Shown: piece after piece, positions 23,734 through 36,500 of the stretch
Layout: the number at the start of each line of letters is the position of its first letter
Numbering within the stretch: position 1 is the first letter of the stretch
NCBI GenBank assembly: GCA_027596075.1
Contig: JADGJC010000053.1
Coordinates: forward strand, 2,175-66,174
Length of the DNA: 64,000 nucleotides
DNA from: Rhizophlyctis rosea
Taxonomy: Eukaryota; Chytridiomycota; Chytridiomycetes; Rhizophlyctidales; Rhizophlyctidaceae
Direction: 5' to 3'
The notes under the pieces: generated by a model
What the model saw: the letters and a program-made list of their open reading frames with translations, nothing else
Database searches by the model: none
What the model was told of the DNA's origin: nothing
Program-made: the position numbers and the translations under genes

Positions 23734-24965
23734 CACCCTCCTTTCGACGGGTATGACTTCATGTACTACATGCCCATCAAGATGCATCGAAACATGGAGG
23801 TGGCTTAATGTACGCGCAGGTGATGACGATATTTTTGTACGACAGAAATGACGGAGGTGCAACGCCCCTCGTGAGACTTGTGTGACTTTGTGTCACGAAC
23901 AGCTTGTGGACTTCGCCAGTGGGTTCCACTCTGTGAATACCCACCCTTCTCAACTCCATACTCTCCATTTCCTCCCTCCCTTTGAATCTCAAACTCCTTC
24001 ATACACACCCCAGTCTGCCATTTCACACCGGAACTCACCCATCCAAAGTAGATTCACTCATATCAATTTGTATGTTCGCGCTGTCAGGCCGTGGCCGTGC
24101 GAGCAGTTCTTCCGGGTCGGGTACTATCTTCTTTAACCGCCTCTTGACCTTCACTAGGCGTCGTTTACGTATAGTTTCCAGTACGGAGATGAAATATGCT
24201 CTTAAATCTTGATGAAATGCTGGCATTGGAAGATGCCGTGGACAAAATTGAGGAAGGGAGAGGAAGGGTATAGGTTAGCGGAATACTGGAGCGTAGCAGG
24301 AAGCGTGGGAAAGTGAACAGTGGAAACTATCACTCGCGTGCGTCCCATTGACGTGGATTGACGTACTTTCACAAGATGACATGCGATCTGACTAGTGCCG
24401 TGTGGTCATGAATGCCTTATGTCGTGCAGTACTTCCTCATTGAATATAACACTTTCGAAATGACAAAATTCTTTATAGAACGAAAAATGTAGGAAAAAGG
24501 GTTTATAGGTCGATGTCGAATGTATTTTCAGTGAGCCTCCCTCCGATTGCACGGGTTTCATGTCTCGTGCCAGGTGTTCATCTCCATATGATATTTTCAG
24601 GGTTCTGTGTGCGTCATTGACCGGACTGTTCATTCATCTTGACGGCGATCAGATCGGCAGTTTCGGCACGAGAAGAGAATAATAGCGCTGGATAGCATGC
24701 ATAACAGTTCACATGCTCTAATAAACCGGTTATGTAATCAATAGATCTCATGACTTGACATCCTCCACACATCCCATTCCCTCTCATCAATCAAACCCTG
24801 ATATGGCAAAGTGGCGACTATTTGTTTACATCAATCCTTCGTCAGGGGTCTTGTTTTGACGCGTCCAGATGCTTACATGTGCATAGACGGGTTGACCAGA
24901 TGACCCTGCACCTCCGAATGTGCTTGGCATTCATCCCCAATCCTATGGAAGTGTTGGCAAATGGA

Positions 24966-24974
24966 TATAAAAAG
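24966..24974 (+). promoter_or_regulatory. TATA box of small secreted peptide gene
   Basis: TATAAAAAG lies about 145 bp upstream of the ATG at 25111. A long CA/CT-rich leader follows, as in highly expressed fungal genes. Confidence 0.5.
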
Positions 24975-25110
24975 ACAGTGTCAACAAACAGCACACACCA
25001 ACATCACAAATAACCACTACCTGCCACCAACTCTCCACACCATCCACACCTCCACAATTCACACGTACATACACCCACCCTCACCAACACCATCACACCC
25101 ACACCTCAAA

Positions 25111-25350
25111 ATGCACACACACCACTCCACCCTCCCCCTCCTCCTCGTCCTCCTCCTAACCCTCATCCTCGCTCCACTCGTCCAAGCAACAGACCCCGGC
25201 GCAGCCCTAAAACGTGAAATCAGAAATGACCCAACAGGCGCCCGGGCCGCGTTCCGCGATCTAGCTATGCAAGCAAAGAGTCGTGCAAGGAGGAGTAGTG
25301 CGGCGGGGGAGAGGAGGGGGTGGGCTAACAAGGTGCCGTTGGGTGCTTAG
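25111..25350 (+). CDS. Small secreted Arg-rich peptide
   Basis: 79-aa single-exon gene. Residues 1-27 are a strong signal peptide: a short His/Thr start, a run of twelve or more Leu/Val/Ile, and a likely cut after VQA. The mature ~52 aa has no cysteine and is rich in Arg and Ala (KREIRNDPTGARAAF; AKSRARRSS; GERRG). The dibasic sites could be Kex2-type cleavage points. I do not recognise a family. Support comes from the signal peptide, the C-rich coding style shared with neighbouring genes and the upstream TATA box. It could be a short-lived signalling, antimicrobial or wall peptide; that is speculation. Confidence 0.6.
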   Translation: MHTHHSTLPLLLVLLLTLILAPLVQATDPGAALKREIRNDPTGARAAFRDLAMQAKSRARRSSAAGERRGWANKVPLGA

Positions 25351-28300
25351 GGCGTTGGGGTTTGGAAGAAGGAAGGATTGGAGGAGGGAGGCTTGATGTA
25401 ATATAATACCCGAACGACTCGGAATGCTGTCATACCAATTTCAATTTTGTTAGCGCAATTTACGATCCATTCGTTCATGTTATTCCGTGTTATTGTTGAC
25501 ATTGAGCTGGTATTGAGCGTCCACTCTGCATTGGATGGTGATTTTCGCGAGCCTTCATGTCCATCATTCTTGTATAATCTCATTGTTTCTTGCGAGCTCA
25601 ATGGCGGTCTACTAATCCTGGTTATGTTTGTGAATTTGCGATCCGTTCGATCTTGTTACTCTGTGCGATTGTTGACTTCTGATTTGGAATCACTGCGAAC
25701 GTCCCTACCGCCCGACAATACGGCAATCATGGCACTTTCTTCGTTGTCCATCCTTTCGCCCACGCGTCGATGTGCTCTTTGGGTTTTCTGTACTATCCTC
25801 TCACACCCCTATTCTCGCCACCCCATTCGATCTTGTGGCAGCTTGAAATCTAATCATGGATGATTTCACCGAAGCGGGGAATGTCGGTTCCACCCGACAA
25901 ATGGGCAACCCTGAAAAGTCTTTCCTTGTTCATTCTTTCATCTCTTGCATCGTTGTGCATGTTTCCTTTTCTTTACTTTCCTCAACACCCCTCTTTTTGC
26001 CATCATTGACCTTTTAAGTTCAGTTTGGAGCGTCGACTCTGCATCGAATGGCATTCATTCTGATCCTTCATGTCCATTCTTGTTGTGCCCTCACAGCCAT
26101 ACCTTTTAAGTTCCATCGACTCGTCCTCTCGACGCTTACGCAGTCAAATGTCCCATAGTACGGTGAGACTTGCGCGCTTTACAGATGATGCCAACACTCC
26201 TCTCATGATGCACTGACCATACTGCGGAGATGTGTAAAGAAAACCATCACCACGGCACTAAAATTTCGCCAAAGTGTGCACTTTCTTTATGCATGCCGTT
26301 CATTTTTTTTCACCATGCCTGCTCATGAGCCCTATGAGAATCTCTGCTGGTCGAGGAGCTTCATTCTCCATGCCGGGTCTCATTCATCCAAAATGAGGAC
26401 TCAAACCGACTGTGCTATTTCCCACGCAACCCTTTTTAGTCTTTTACATGTTTGGGAATGTGTATTGGCATTTGTGGTGATGTGCGGAGTATGTACGAGC
26501 TAAGTTTTGTCTTCTCCATGCATAGTAATCTTTAGGGCTGAGGCTTTCAAAGTCTCCCAAGTGAGCTCTCCATCTCGACGCGGGTTTCTGGTGATCAACG
26601 GAGCCAAATAATCGTGCGCAACAGCTCAACAGGGTGACTCCGTCATTTCTTTCCATCTATTTGAGCACTATGAAAGTGTGATTGACAGTTTGTTGATAAT
26701 GCAGTATGAATGCTCTTGCCTGGATGGTTCAGCAACCGCTAGTCTCAAACTGCCAGTGAGAGATGACATCCCTCAGAGTTGGATGCGGGTCTCCATTGGG
26801 TCTGTTCTCTTTTTTCTGGTGGTGAAAGCGATCGACATTCCCATCGATTGTCATCCTACACAGAGTTTTGATATTAGACAGCTGCGACATGCGTCATTCC
26901 CTCTTGAATGAATTGACGAGGATCGGCATTATCCTTTATTTCTGTCTCTTCTTTTTTCGTTTGAGCGTCTTATATCCTTTGAGGGGGAAAAAAGGGTAGA
27001 TTCATGTTGCTTGTGGCAGATCTGCCACTTTCAAGTTGGCTCACCAAGGCCAGGAGAATGTCCTCACATGAGCAGAGATCATGCTGGGAGATGCCCCTTG
27101 AAAAGAAAAGAGAATGCGTAGGACCGCAGAGACATTGACCCGCTTGCTCTTGGTTGCCAATGAGGGGAGCGGGATCCCCTGGCAGGGGAGCATATCATGG
27201 CTTTGCTGAAGAAAAGCTTACCCTCATTTTCCTCCCGTTTTCTATGCATTTGAAGATCGATCGATCTCTTCGTATTGTGTCAAACTCAGCTATGGTTGCA
27301 GCCGGAAGTCATAGTATACGATTTGATATGCTAGTACCGGGATCTATGGATGCAGTAGATCTGCGTTTGATTTATATGTGACTCTGCAGCTATCAGGTTA
27401 TTTTGACACGTACATTCTGTTCTTTTTGCCGCTGGTAAACCTGTTCAGGGCTCCACTCTTCATTGAGATATAAACATGCGATACGATTTTTTGAACTCGT
27501 TCGAAAGAAGTTGAAGAAGAGTGACCGTCGGACGGCTGGATTATAACTTCTCCGTAGGTGCAACTATCTTGCCCACACAAGCATACTTAGAAATTGCTGC
27601 TTCTTCGCCACCATCGAATACCAATGGACTCCTGCTGCTCCCTGATTCGGTTAGCAGGCTCCATCTGACCGAATAGTTCTCCCTTTTCCTGGAATTGTAC
27701 GTCTTTTTTTGCAAGCCATTTCCTCCCGGGCCATTCCACGATCCCCGCTTATCGTTCTCTTTTTTCCTTTGGGGACAACGGTTTTACCTCAGAATCGCAT
27801 CCAACTCGCCATGTAGTCTCTTTCCTTTTGCTGAGATACAGCAACTGACATCTCCATCACTTGTCAAACCGCTTAAAGTTATTTCAGAGTCTCAGGGGAC
27901 AACTGCGTTATTCTCTTCCGAATGAAGTGAGAGGAATCAGCATGATGATTAACTTTCTATATCTGCGTTTCACTTTGAACCGCTTGAAATGGACGAGTAG
28001 GAAAAGGGAGAGATTGTAATGCCTGGCGCATGTCTGATTCCGACACTTTCGTCTGGAAGAAGGACATGGAGATGGTTTTATGGTGCCTGATATGATACCG
28101 TCATTGGCCTCATGGGAAGACTGACAGCAGCTGATCGTAGTGCATGTCTTCATCGAATGTGTGGGTTCATATGTTCGCGCTCTTCGTGTTCCTCGTCAGA
28201 AAAGAGAGTCCCGGATTTGCCCAATGGTACGGCGTGGGAGCCGGCGATTAACGTCCCCATATCTTGTGCAATTGGGTCTCATGCATGTCTCACCTGCACT

Positions 28301-30965
28301 CAGCTGCAGCGTTGTTCCGGAGATCAATGCGAAGATCATATGCGAAAGGAAAAGGCTGCGCGGGATGAGGCATTCGTAAGACTCCAGATATTGGAAAGTT
28401 CATTTGAAGATGGGACGACATTTTGATGGTGGTACCCTGACCAAGGTAGCTCAACTCGGAACTCTTAGTCTCTTACGCAAGCGGTTAAATATTTTTCAAC
28501 TGATGTGCAAGTCACAGGTTAGGTGTCATCCACATACACGTCGTGACGCCATCTCAAAATGAATGCCCCACTCTTATGCCCCACTCTTCAACGATCCTTA
28601 GAACAGGATCGGCAGTCCAATCGCCCGTCGTAAAGAAACCCTTTTTCCACCTTTTGGGGAGTACTGGCACATTTCTCCAGAAGACTCTCCGGAACGTCAT
28701 TGAAGTAAGATCTCTGGCATAATTATGTTCCATTGCAGCGGCTTCAAGCATGAAGTACTATAGATCACTGAATGACATGTATCCCTGATCTTTCTGGGGC
28801 ATGCGGTCTGGCTTGTTACCTCTTTCGTAGCCATTTTCTGACCACCGCAATTTTGCTCAGACGTTTAGTCTAAGCGCCAATGACAGATGATTGCCGTATG
28901 CAGGATAACCGTCCACCAAATTGCAGAGCTACATCGAAGTGGCTAATGTCATACCAATGATTGTGGTATTGAGCGCGACCATACATTTCAAAACTCATGT
29001 TGTTTGCCTCTCAGACGAAACGGCACCTAACGAGAATAGTGACTATAGTGGGAAGAGGTGCATAGCACTGTCAGAATTGGTCCATTTAATGTCTGCTCAG
29101 CACATGTTGTACCGGAAGCCACAGTAGCTGCGTCTCCAGCTGACACTTGGCAGGCGGGTCTGACTCAGCTTACTTGACCTTGAGAGAATTCGTAATATGG
29201 TTCATCTCATGTGCCGTTTCCTTTTGTAAGAGGACATCGGCATCTTGGGCATTTTGAACTCTTGACAAAAATTGATCGATTGCATCAACAGTCACCACCA
29301 TCATTCTGTCCCAAATTGATCAACTAGCTTTGGAAATCAACACCCTCATATCCATATTCTTCTTTTTTGCCAGAGTAGTGCCGTCGATGGGAACGTCTAC
29401 TGACACCACTCTGACATTAAATCGATTACGGATTTGGTGTCAGGTACTATGAATCGGTCAGATGCGATGCAGAGTAACGAATAGAGGGTTATATCTAATC
29501 GCATCCCCGGAGTAAACAGACAATAATAGTTTCGCTGCCACCCTGTCAGCTCCACATTGATTTTCTTGACAAACGGATTTTTCCAAACGTCGGCTTTTTT
29601 GCAGTGGAACTGATCTTGCGGTAGGATAGGCCTACATCAGTATCACAGATGCAGGAGGGCCCATCTATATGAAGATTGCATACCTATCCACCCACCTCTG
29701 ATAACTTCATGCCCTGTATCAACTGGAACACTTTCGACATGTTATAACGATTAAAGTCTCATTCGCATTTTCCACAGCTCCTTCGCGTTTGATAATGCGT
29801 CCGCTCCTCTAATCAGGCATCGATCCGAGATCATCCGTTCGTTCTGTCTCATCCACGCGGGTGAGTTGTGTATTCAGGGCTCTTGCGGTATACACTCGAC
29901 TTGTTCCGGTCATTTCTCTCAGGGAGCAGAACTAAGCAGAACGGCCTCTGATTGAAGACGACTGACATTGGACATTTCGTTGCACCATCTGCCAATACGC
30001 AACGGATCGGATGGCTAATTCAATTTAGTCCAAACTTGACCACCAGCGACAGCGCAACGGGGATGCCACATCCTTGACTCCCTTCAGGCAGGTCTTGATT
30101 GCGCACGAGATGATGTACATTAAATGGTGCTAGCATGCCAATATGCTACCGATATGAGTACTTTTGCAACCTGAAGGGCATGAAAAGATTTGTGTTTGCG
30201 CCAGTCCGTCCCACTGTTCATCAGGCCGCCCCTTGCGCTTTTTGTTTTGAAGCTCAAGCCAGTGTGCAACTTGATTTGTTGTTCTCACTCCTGCCGCTGC
30301 AAGTGGTATCTCAACTATTTGTGGCATGGCCATAGCCAAAGGACCCAGAATGTGGTGCCTATTGTAAGCCACAAGATGATAAGTCTTATGTAACCCCTTC
30401 TGCTGTGCCTCCAACAACCAAGTCCTCATCCCAGAAATTTCAGCCCTCGTCGACTAACAAAAAGTTTGATGTGAGGCATTACTAGCACATGTTCCCACCC
30501 AAACCCAGAGATGTAAATACATTTGGGACATATGTCAGACTGACCGCTGCTAATAGGAGAAAGCTTTTCGATTTCTTTTATAGTGAAGAAGTGTGAACCG
30601 GTCTGTCCCAGCATGCCGCCGAAACTACAGCTTAAACCCAATAAATGTCAAACAAAGAAGGTGAATGTCATTCGACCGTATCCGCTGATGCCCCCAAGTA
30701 TTCCAATCAACCTTTCCGAATAGCCCTCCCTTTCAATTGAGCGCACAGACCCCGTCCGCGGCATCGTTTTCCTCGCGTCGCAGGAAAGTCCTTCCGTTCT
30801 ACCCCATACACTCTTCTGGTCCTTCATCTCCAACAAACTTGCGCTATGTCATGAACACAATCACGAATGTGAAAGCAACTCCGCCAATCCCGAACCTCGA
30901 ACCCCACACCGAACCCTGTATTGCCCACCGAATCCCAAGATCCCGCACCCCGTTCATCATAACTG
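25351..30965. other. Gene-poor region with decayed repeats
   Basis: No supported gene over 5.6 kb. From 25450 to about 26110 several diverged segments resemble each other (see repeat entry). Segments near 26890 and 27905 are also about 70% similar over 40 bp. A 13-bp tandem duplication lies at 28563-28589. The frames are short and frequently interrupted, consistent with old, eroded repeat sequence. Confidence 0.55.
25450..26110 (+). repeat. Cluster of diverged direct repeats
   Basis: A unit at ~25455-25590 contains two blocks that recur. The block with CGATCC, TTCG and TTGTTA reappears near 25637. The block with GAGCGTC-ACTCTGCAT and CCTTCATGTCCAT reappears near 26018-26085. Order and orientation are kept and identity is roughly 70-80%. 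The unit carries no long reading frame. Confidence 0.5.
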
Positions 30966-33589
30966 TCATTTAGACACTCTTGCACCATCCGCCGTCACGC
31001 TTTCCGAGCCCAGTCTTTGCGCATAATCCTGTGGATGTGCATAATCCTGTGGATGTGTCCGACCAGTCATCAAACACAACGCCCCCTGCGACATCTCCTC
31101 CATCCCCGCATCCATAAACACATGATACGGCGTATTCATCGCCAACTCTAAATACCGCTGAAGCAAGAACGTGAACTGATCAAATAGGTCGCAGCCCCCA
31201 AACAGCCCGCACACCGCTTCGTACATAGGTAAGACTTCTTCCATGCAACCGTGATGCGCGATAGCGTTGCGGATTCCTGCCAGGACTTGGAAAACGGGGA
31301 TGACTTGTCCCGTTTCATTGTACCCCGCAGCTCTCAAAATCGCTTGTTGCTGGTCGATGGTGCAGTTCCAGGGCGTACCGGTGACTTTGTTGAAGAGGAT
31401 TTGCAAAAAGTCTTCGTTGAAGAGCTCGTTGAAGAACCGGATGGGGTTAAACTTCATCCCGGGGTTGAGAGATTGGAATTTCAGTATGACGTCTTCGCGA
31501 ACGGGTGGTTTTCCGTCTTTGCAAATGTTGTACAGCTGGCAGAACGTGAGAGATTTCACCATGAACGACTCTACATTGCTATCGACGTTTTGGGCAGGAG
31601 GAGGAAGGGCGGGACGGATCTTCTGGGCTAAACGGTGGAAGAAGTCGCGGAACGTGTTGGCGGAACCGAACATGTCGTAGAGCGCGCAGCGGAGACGCCA
31701 CATTTTGTAGGTTTGGTTACGATCATGCATTCCGGCAGCACGGACTTTGATGAGCACGGTTTTGAAATCGAAGGGGAAGGTTGTTTCTCTGCGGGATGGG
31801 CTGACGGAGGTCAGGAAAGAAGGGCCGTCATTCAGCATGTCGAGCGCAGCCTGCCAGAGGTGTTCAAGGTGCCTCGTACACTGCTCGACCGATTTTTGAG
31901 TGCAATTTCGGAAGAGGCACACTATAACATTGTGGTCCAGCTTCGTGAATTTCTCTAGCCTGTTTGTGACGCTGACAAGCAGGAAGAGGTCGGTGTAGAA
32001 CTCTGGTATGGTTTCTCCCAAACAATGGCGGCGGGATAAGTCTTCTATACGCAATGGAGGCGCCTCCAAGCTTCCCTCAGCCATTTTCAGTATGACTGCC
32101 TGCGATGCCGTGAGCGAGAATTCGGGTACTTCGACCGGGATTTGTTGCAGAGCATTCTCGTCGAGGTCGTCGAGGGGTTGTTTGTTGAGAAGACCGAGAA
32201 GAAATCTTTGTGCTGTGGCAAGCGGCGGTTCGGGTACTTTGGTGGTCTCCCTTTGACGAAGATGGGCGAGACAGGTCAACACGATCGTCTCTCCGTATCG
32301 ATCTCGGTGCAGGAGCTCGTATGTAAACAACTCCGGTGTCAACGACCCCACTTGTTCCCAGCTATGGTTCTCGTTGCAGACGTAACATCTGAGACTCGTC
32401 GGCACCAGTCCGTCACAGTCTACCCCCGGACACCGCGTAAAGTCCCCCGTCACCGTCAACGCCTGATAGTCATACTCCAGGCTACACTTATAACACCTCC
32501 GTCTAACTTCTATCACGCCGCTACAGTCCTTGGTCGGACACTCCCTGAAGTTCTTCCAGAACCACGCCATCGCCCCAAAGGATCCCCTATTATACTGCTC
32601 GGCGGCCTCGACGCACTTGACAACCCGCTCCTCATGACTGTGGCAGCACTTTTGAAAGTGGTTGGGTTTTCGCGTATGGTGGGTGTTGAAATACAAGGAG
32701 CAGAGTGTCGGAGGGCAAGCTCGCTGCCAGCACCGTGAAACAAACTCGCACTGATTCATCTGGCTCTCGTGCGGGCAATTGAACCGCATCCTCCGTTCAT
32801 CGTTGATGTAGAGGTCAAAAACTTTCTTGAAATCGCGAACCCATTGGACGACGGTGTGCGCCTTCCTGCAATCATCGCCCCGATTGCATCCCCTGTTGGT
32901 AAGGACCCACGCGCAATGTCTGTAAGGCTCGTGGATGCCTCTAAGCACACACTGCGGGTTTCCGATGGTCGGCTGTGTAGGATCGGGCAAGGTGACGGGG
33001 CAGTGCACGTTGGACGTCGCGCAAGGACAAAGGACGTAGGGGTTGTCGATGGCATCTTTGGTAAGGCCGAACAATTGCCGAATTTGTTGGGTTGCGAACG
33101 CCGAAAACTTATACCGATCACCGGCGACGAAAAGAAGTTTATCATCTGCATTCGCCATGTCGTGGAGAATCTGATCTTTCCGTTCGGCGAACACCAGCTG
33201 GGGTGCTCTTTGCAGAACTAGAAAGATCTGGAGCAATAATGTGAATGGATGGAACGATAGACGTGGAGTTCCGGAAAGCCGTACTTACGTTGGACCACTC
33301 ATTGAGTATGGAAACCCTGCTGTTGCCCACAGCCGGGATATATGTCGGAAGCGTGTTCTCGCGGTCGAAAGAACCAGATCTGACTTGAGGATAAGTATCA
33401 CGCCAAACATGAGAACCGTTATTGGCTTTGTGTGCCTCATATTCGTGATCGTTTGCCGCAAACGCTGGACAGAAGATGAAAAAAGACTACTGGTCAGGGC
33501 CGTAGTTGATAGGGAGTATGAGGGAATCACGCAGCATATCACCTACCACGCATGCCTAGGGGAGGAAGGCTTTGGTACTGGGTATTCAT
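30966..33589 (-). CDS. CCCH zinc-finger / twin zinc-ribbon protein with HEPN-like C-terminus
   Basis: Predicted 799-aa protein in three exons: 33589-33547, 33383-33289, 33227-30966. The big exon lacks an ATG at its open-frame start, and the two small upstream exons supply MNTQYQSLPPLGMR and a segment reading FDRENTLPTYIPAVGNSR in matching phase. Residues 151-170 are a CCCH finger (C-x8-C-x5-C-x3-H). A Cys/His-rich block follows at ~195-250. Two matching zinc ribbons lie at 276-294 and 312-330, each C-x4-C-x9-C-x2-C. The C-terminal ~450 residues are helical. GIRNAIAHHG places R699-N-x3-H704, the R-x4-H signature of HEPN nucleases. RNA binding is expected from the CCCH finger; RNase activity is inference. 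HPQDYA is duplicated near the C-terminus through an 18-bp tandem repeat. I do not know a named orthologue. Confidence 0.75.
31021..31056. repeat. 18-bp perfect tandem duplication in coding sequence
   Basis: Two identical 18-bp units lie side by side and keep the frame, so the protein repeats six residues (HPQDYA) near its C-terminus. This is probably recent replication slippage. Confidence 0.9.
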
Positions 33590-36500
33590 CGCGGTTGAAA
33601 GCGGTGCCCGGTTGCCCAGTGTGCAGCTGGAGGAAAGCTAGATGGACACGTTGGAAAGAGATGTGAGCTAAAAAGTTGACTTCTGAGCTCTGCGGGATCT
33701 GGGACACCTCGGCGCTCAGGCTCTTTTATACTAGTGATCCGCTTTGCTAGATCCAAGATTTTTGCCTTCCAAAACCAAGTTGGATTGATCACCCAAAGTT
33801 TCACCCGCGTGCGGCACAGCAATCCAATTTCGCAAAGGCGAGAAATTGGGACTGTGCTGCATTCACACGACTGGGTTGGCTGTGCAGCTGTGCGGGCCAT
33901 GGCGGTCATGGCTTAGATATAGTGACTTTGAAGGCGTTTGCTCTCCGATGTTTGTCGTTGCACAGCATGCGGGTGCATGCAACAAGCAGCCTCCACCCTT
34001 TCGGTCAAATCAGTTGGCGCCAGGGACGAGATCGGTCCGTTCGAGTGGCACTTGCACCGCCACCGCTAACGATGTTCTGGAGCACATCATGGTCTCCCCC
34101 GTCCGACGCGAATGCCCAGGGTCCTATCCGCGGAGGCCGCGTCAGACACCCGTGCCCGTTAGCGCCCTGAACGGTAATGATGGTAGCACAGAACTACGGT
34201 GTTGTGTCTTCGGAGGCACCGAGGTATGCCTCCGCCTGCGCCGAAATGGCACAAGCTATGGGCGGAACCGAGACCCGGACCTGAACCTACCCACCTGGAA
34301 TTGGACTCTGCCCGCCAGAAGCGATTCCAAAAGCTGCAGCTGCTGGATACCTATCGCCCTCGTCCACTTCCATGAAAACCGCCACCAGCAATCTCACCTC
34401 GCAGGAATGAGACCATTTGCAGACCTCATCAGCGGCTTAATCTCTCAAGTTCGTGAGCTGCTGGAACCATATGATTCAAATTGGGGGCCCCGGAAGCATA
34501 GAAGCTGTATCCAATTCAGACACGCCTAGCACTCTTTATTTGAGGTCTCGCTCATAGTGAACGGATGTTGCGGGGCGGCGCGCCCTATCGACGCGGCTCG
34601 CCGTCCAGCGCTTTGCGGAAAGCCCTAAGGTGCGAGAAAGACGTGGCAAAAAGGGAACACCTGCGTTTAAGGATTGGTTGGACTTGTTGCGCAGTAAGCC
34701 AGCCATTGCGTAAAATGCATATATCGCACTTGCACCCACGGCGGCCTCAAATGTTAGGATATATGGCTTTGTGTTGCAGATGTTGCTGGTTTCCTACCAC
34801 TTTTTCCCTCTTTTCGCTTCATGATGAACCAAATTGCTCGACTCGGCATAGCAACCAGCATGCTAACTCTAATTGATGCCCTCATGTAGTGTAATCAGAT
34901 GATTCCTTTTACCTTCTCGTCAATCAAGGTCTGCCAAAGTGGTCCAAGCTTCATCAGCTTATACATCCACTTCAGGTCCCATTTACCGCAAGGTTTATCA
35001 AGTACTCTCAGAAGCAGAGAGGCTTGGATACTACACCTCGGCATGAGACCCTCTCAAAGCCTGCAAATATCAATCTGTGTAAGCGATACTATGATTCCTG
35101 TGCTTCCTCACTCCCGCCTCGCGCGATAAAAATTCATACGAATGATCAGGCCTGTTCATTTTTGTGCGTTCCACTGCGGCGAGGAGATGCTGGCTTAAGT
35201 GACTGGATCTTCCATACGGTTCGGCTGGAGAACCTATTTGCCAGTCCATTGTCACAAAAAAAAATGTACGAGGAATCCGCTTTGACGGAGTACCTATTAT
35301 CAACCAAAGGAGGTGATCAAGGTGCCCTGATATGTAATGGGAGGGTTTATCATGACAGTGGACCAAATTGTGGTAACCTTTTGCAACCTCGACCACCTCA
35401 GGCATCAAATACTGATCGCAACCAAGTCGACTGTCGCCACGAGATTTCAGATTCATTCCCAGTGCCGGCGAAACATGTCAGAATGGACATATGGTTCGCT
35501 CATTTCTGCATGAGGAGAAGTGGGACGGACGTCATCTACCCGTTGTGGCTTGAGAACAGGAGACGCAAGCGGCAAGACCTCGCACGTGTATCTCGTGTAG
35601 CGACTCCGAATGTCACCGCTGTCACTCGCTGAATGCGCATATATTCGCTTCCTTTTCAAATGTTTCTCTTTGCGCCCTTGCCGTCAAACCGGGAGCTTCT
35701 CCAAAAGAAGATGTTGTGCCAGGTTCAGTTATCAGTGATTTGATCAATTTTGACGTCTGGCTGTTGAAACACATGGGCATCAATCACTTCAATCGATATG
35801 AGTCGATCATATGAATAAGCACAAAAAAGTCCATCCTCTGCCACGCTCTGGATATCCATCGGCTTTCCTACCCAAGATGAAGATAGCGTCAAACTGCCAC
35901 GGCAGATCGACAACACTGGCTCCTGTTCAATGAAATCATGGCCTACTGGTCTGGATCCCCGTGTGGGTCATGGAAGTGGATATGTGCCTTCTGCGGGTTT
36001 GCCGCGCGCAGATTTCAAGTTAGCATGTTTGGACATGAACACCAGCGGCAACGAGAGAAAAGGATCTTCTATTGTATGACAGTAAAGCTTCAAGTTGGCT
36101 GACGCCTTTCATCTCCGCACCCGCTGAATATCAGTCAGGAGCAAACCTTTAACTTTCCCACTTTTCCCTTGAAAACCAGAAGCACGGTGGGAACAAAATC
36201 AATGGTTCCGACTCAATCAATGGATTGGACTGAAGTTGAAAACGGATTCTCCCGCTGGCCTGAAAGAGAATGTTCATTGTCACAGCGGAAGGGGGATGGT
36301 ATGCTGTCCGGAACGTTCAAGTTCAGTAGCAGTGGGCGATTCCGCGACACATTGTGTTATCAGTATAGACAGAGTCAAGAACCTCCAAATCAGTCTGGGA
36401 GTACGCTTAAAAAAGACAATGATGACAAAATGAGAGTGTCGGGCAATGTTCAGTACAATTGCTCCGCACCTTCGGCAACTTGTGTCAGTCAGCATACTTT

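Larger units (their letters stand above)
23454..25110. other. Divergent intergenic region
   Basis: This lies between the DUF1206 gene (-) and the small secreted peptide gene (+). It contains a short inverted repeat at 23690-23733 and a TATA box at 24966. No other gene is seen. Confidence 0.6.

Noticed and set aside
27540..27570. CTCCGTAGGTG resembling the 3' end of small-subunit rRNA
   Set aside because: Only about 10 bases match and no further rRNA sequence follows; a chance match.
35024..35632. 202-codon open frame on the plus strand
   Set aside because: No domain, signal peptide or splice context; overlapping antisense frames are equally long, and the composition matches the surrounding desert.
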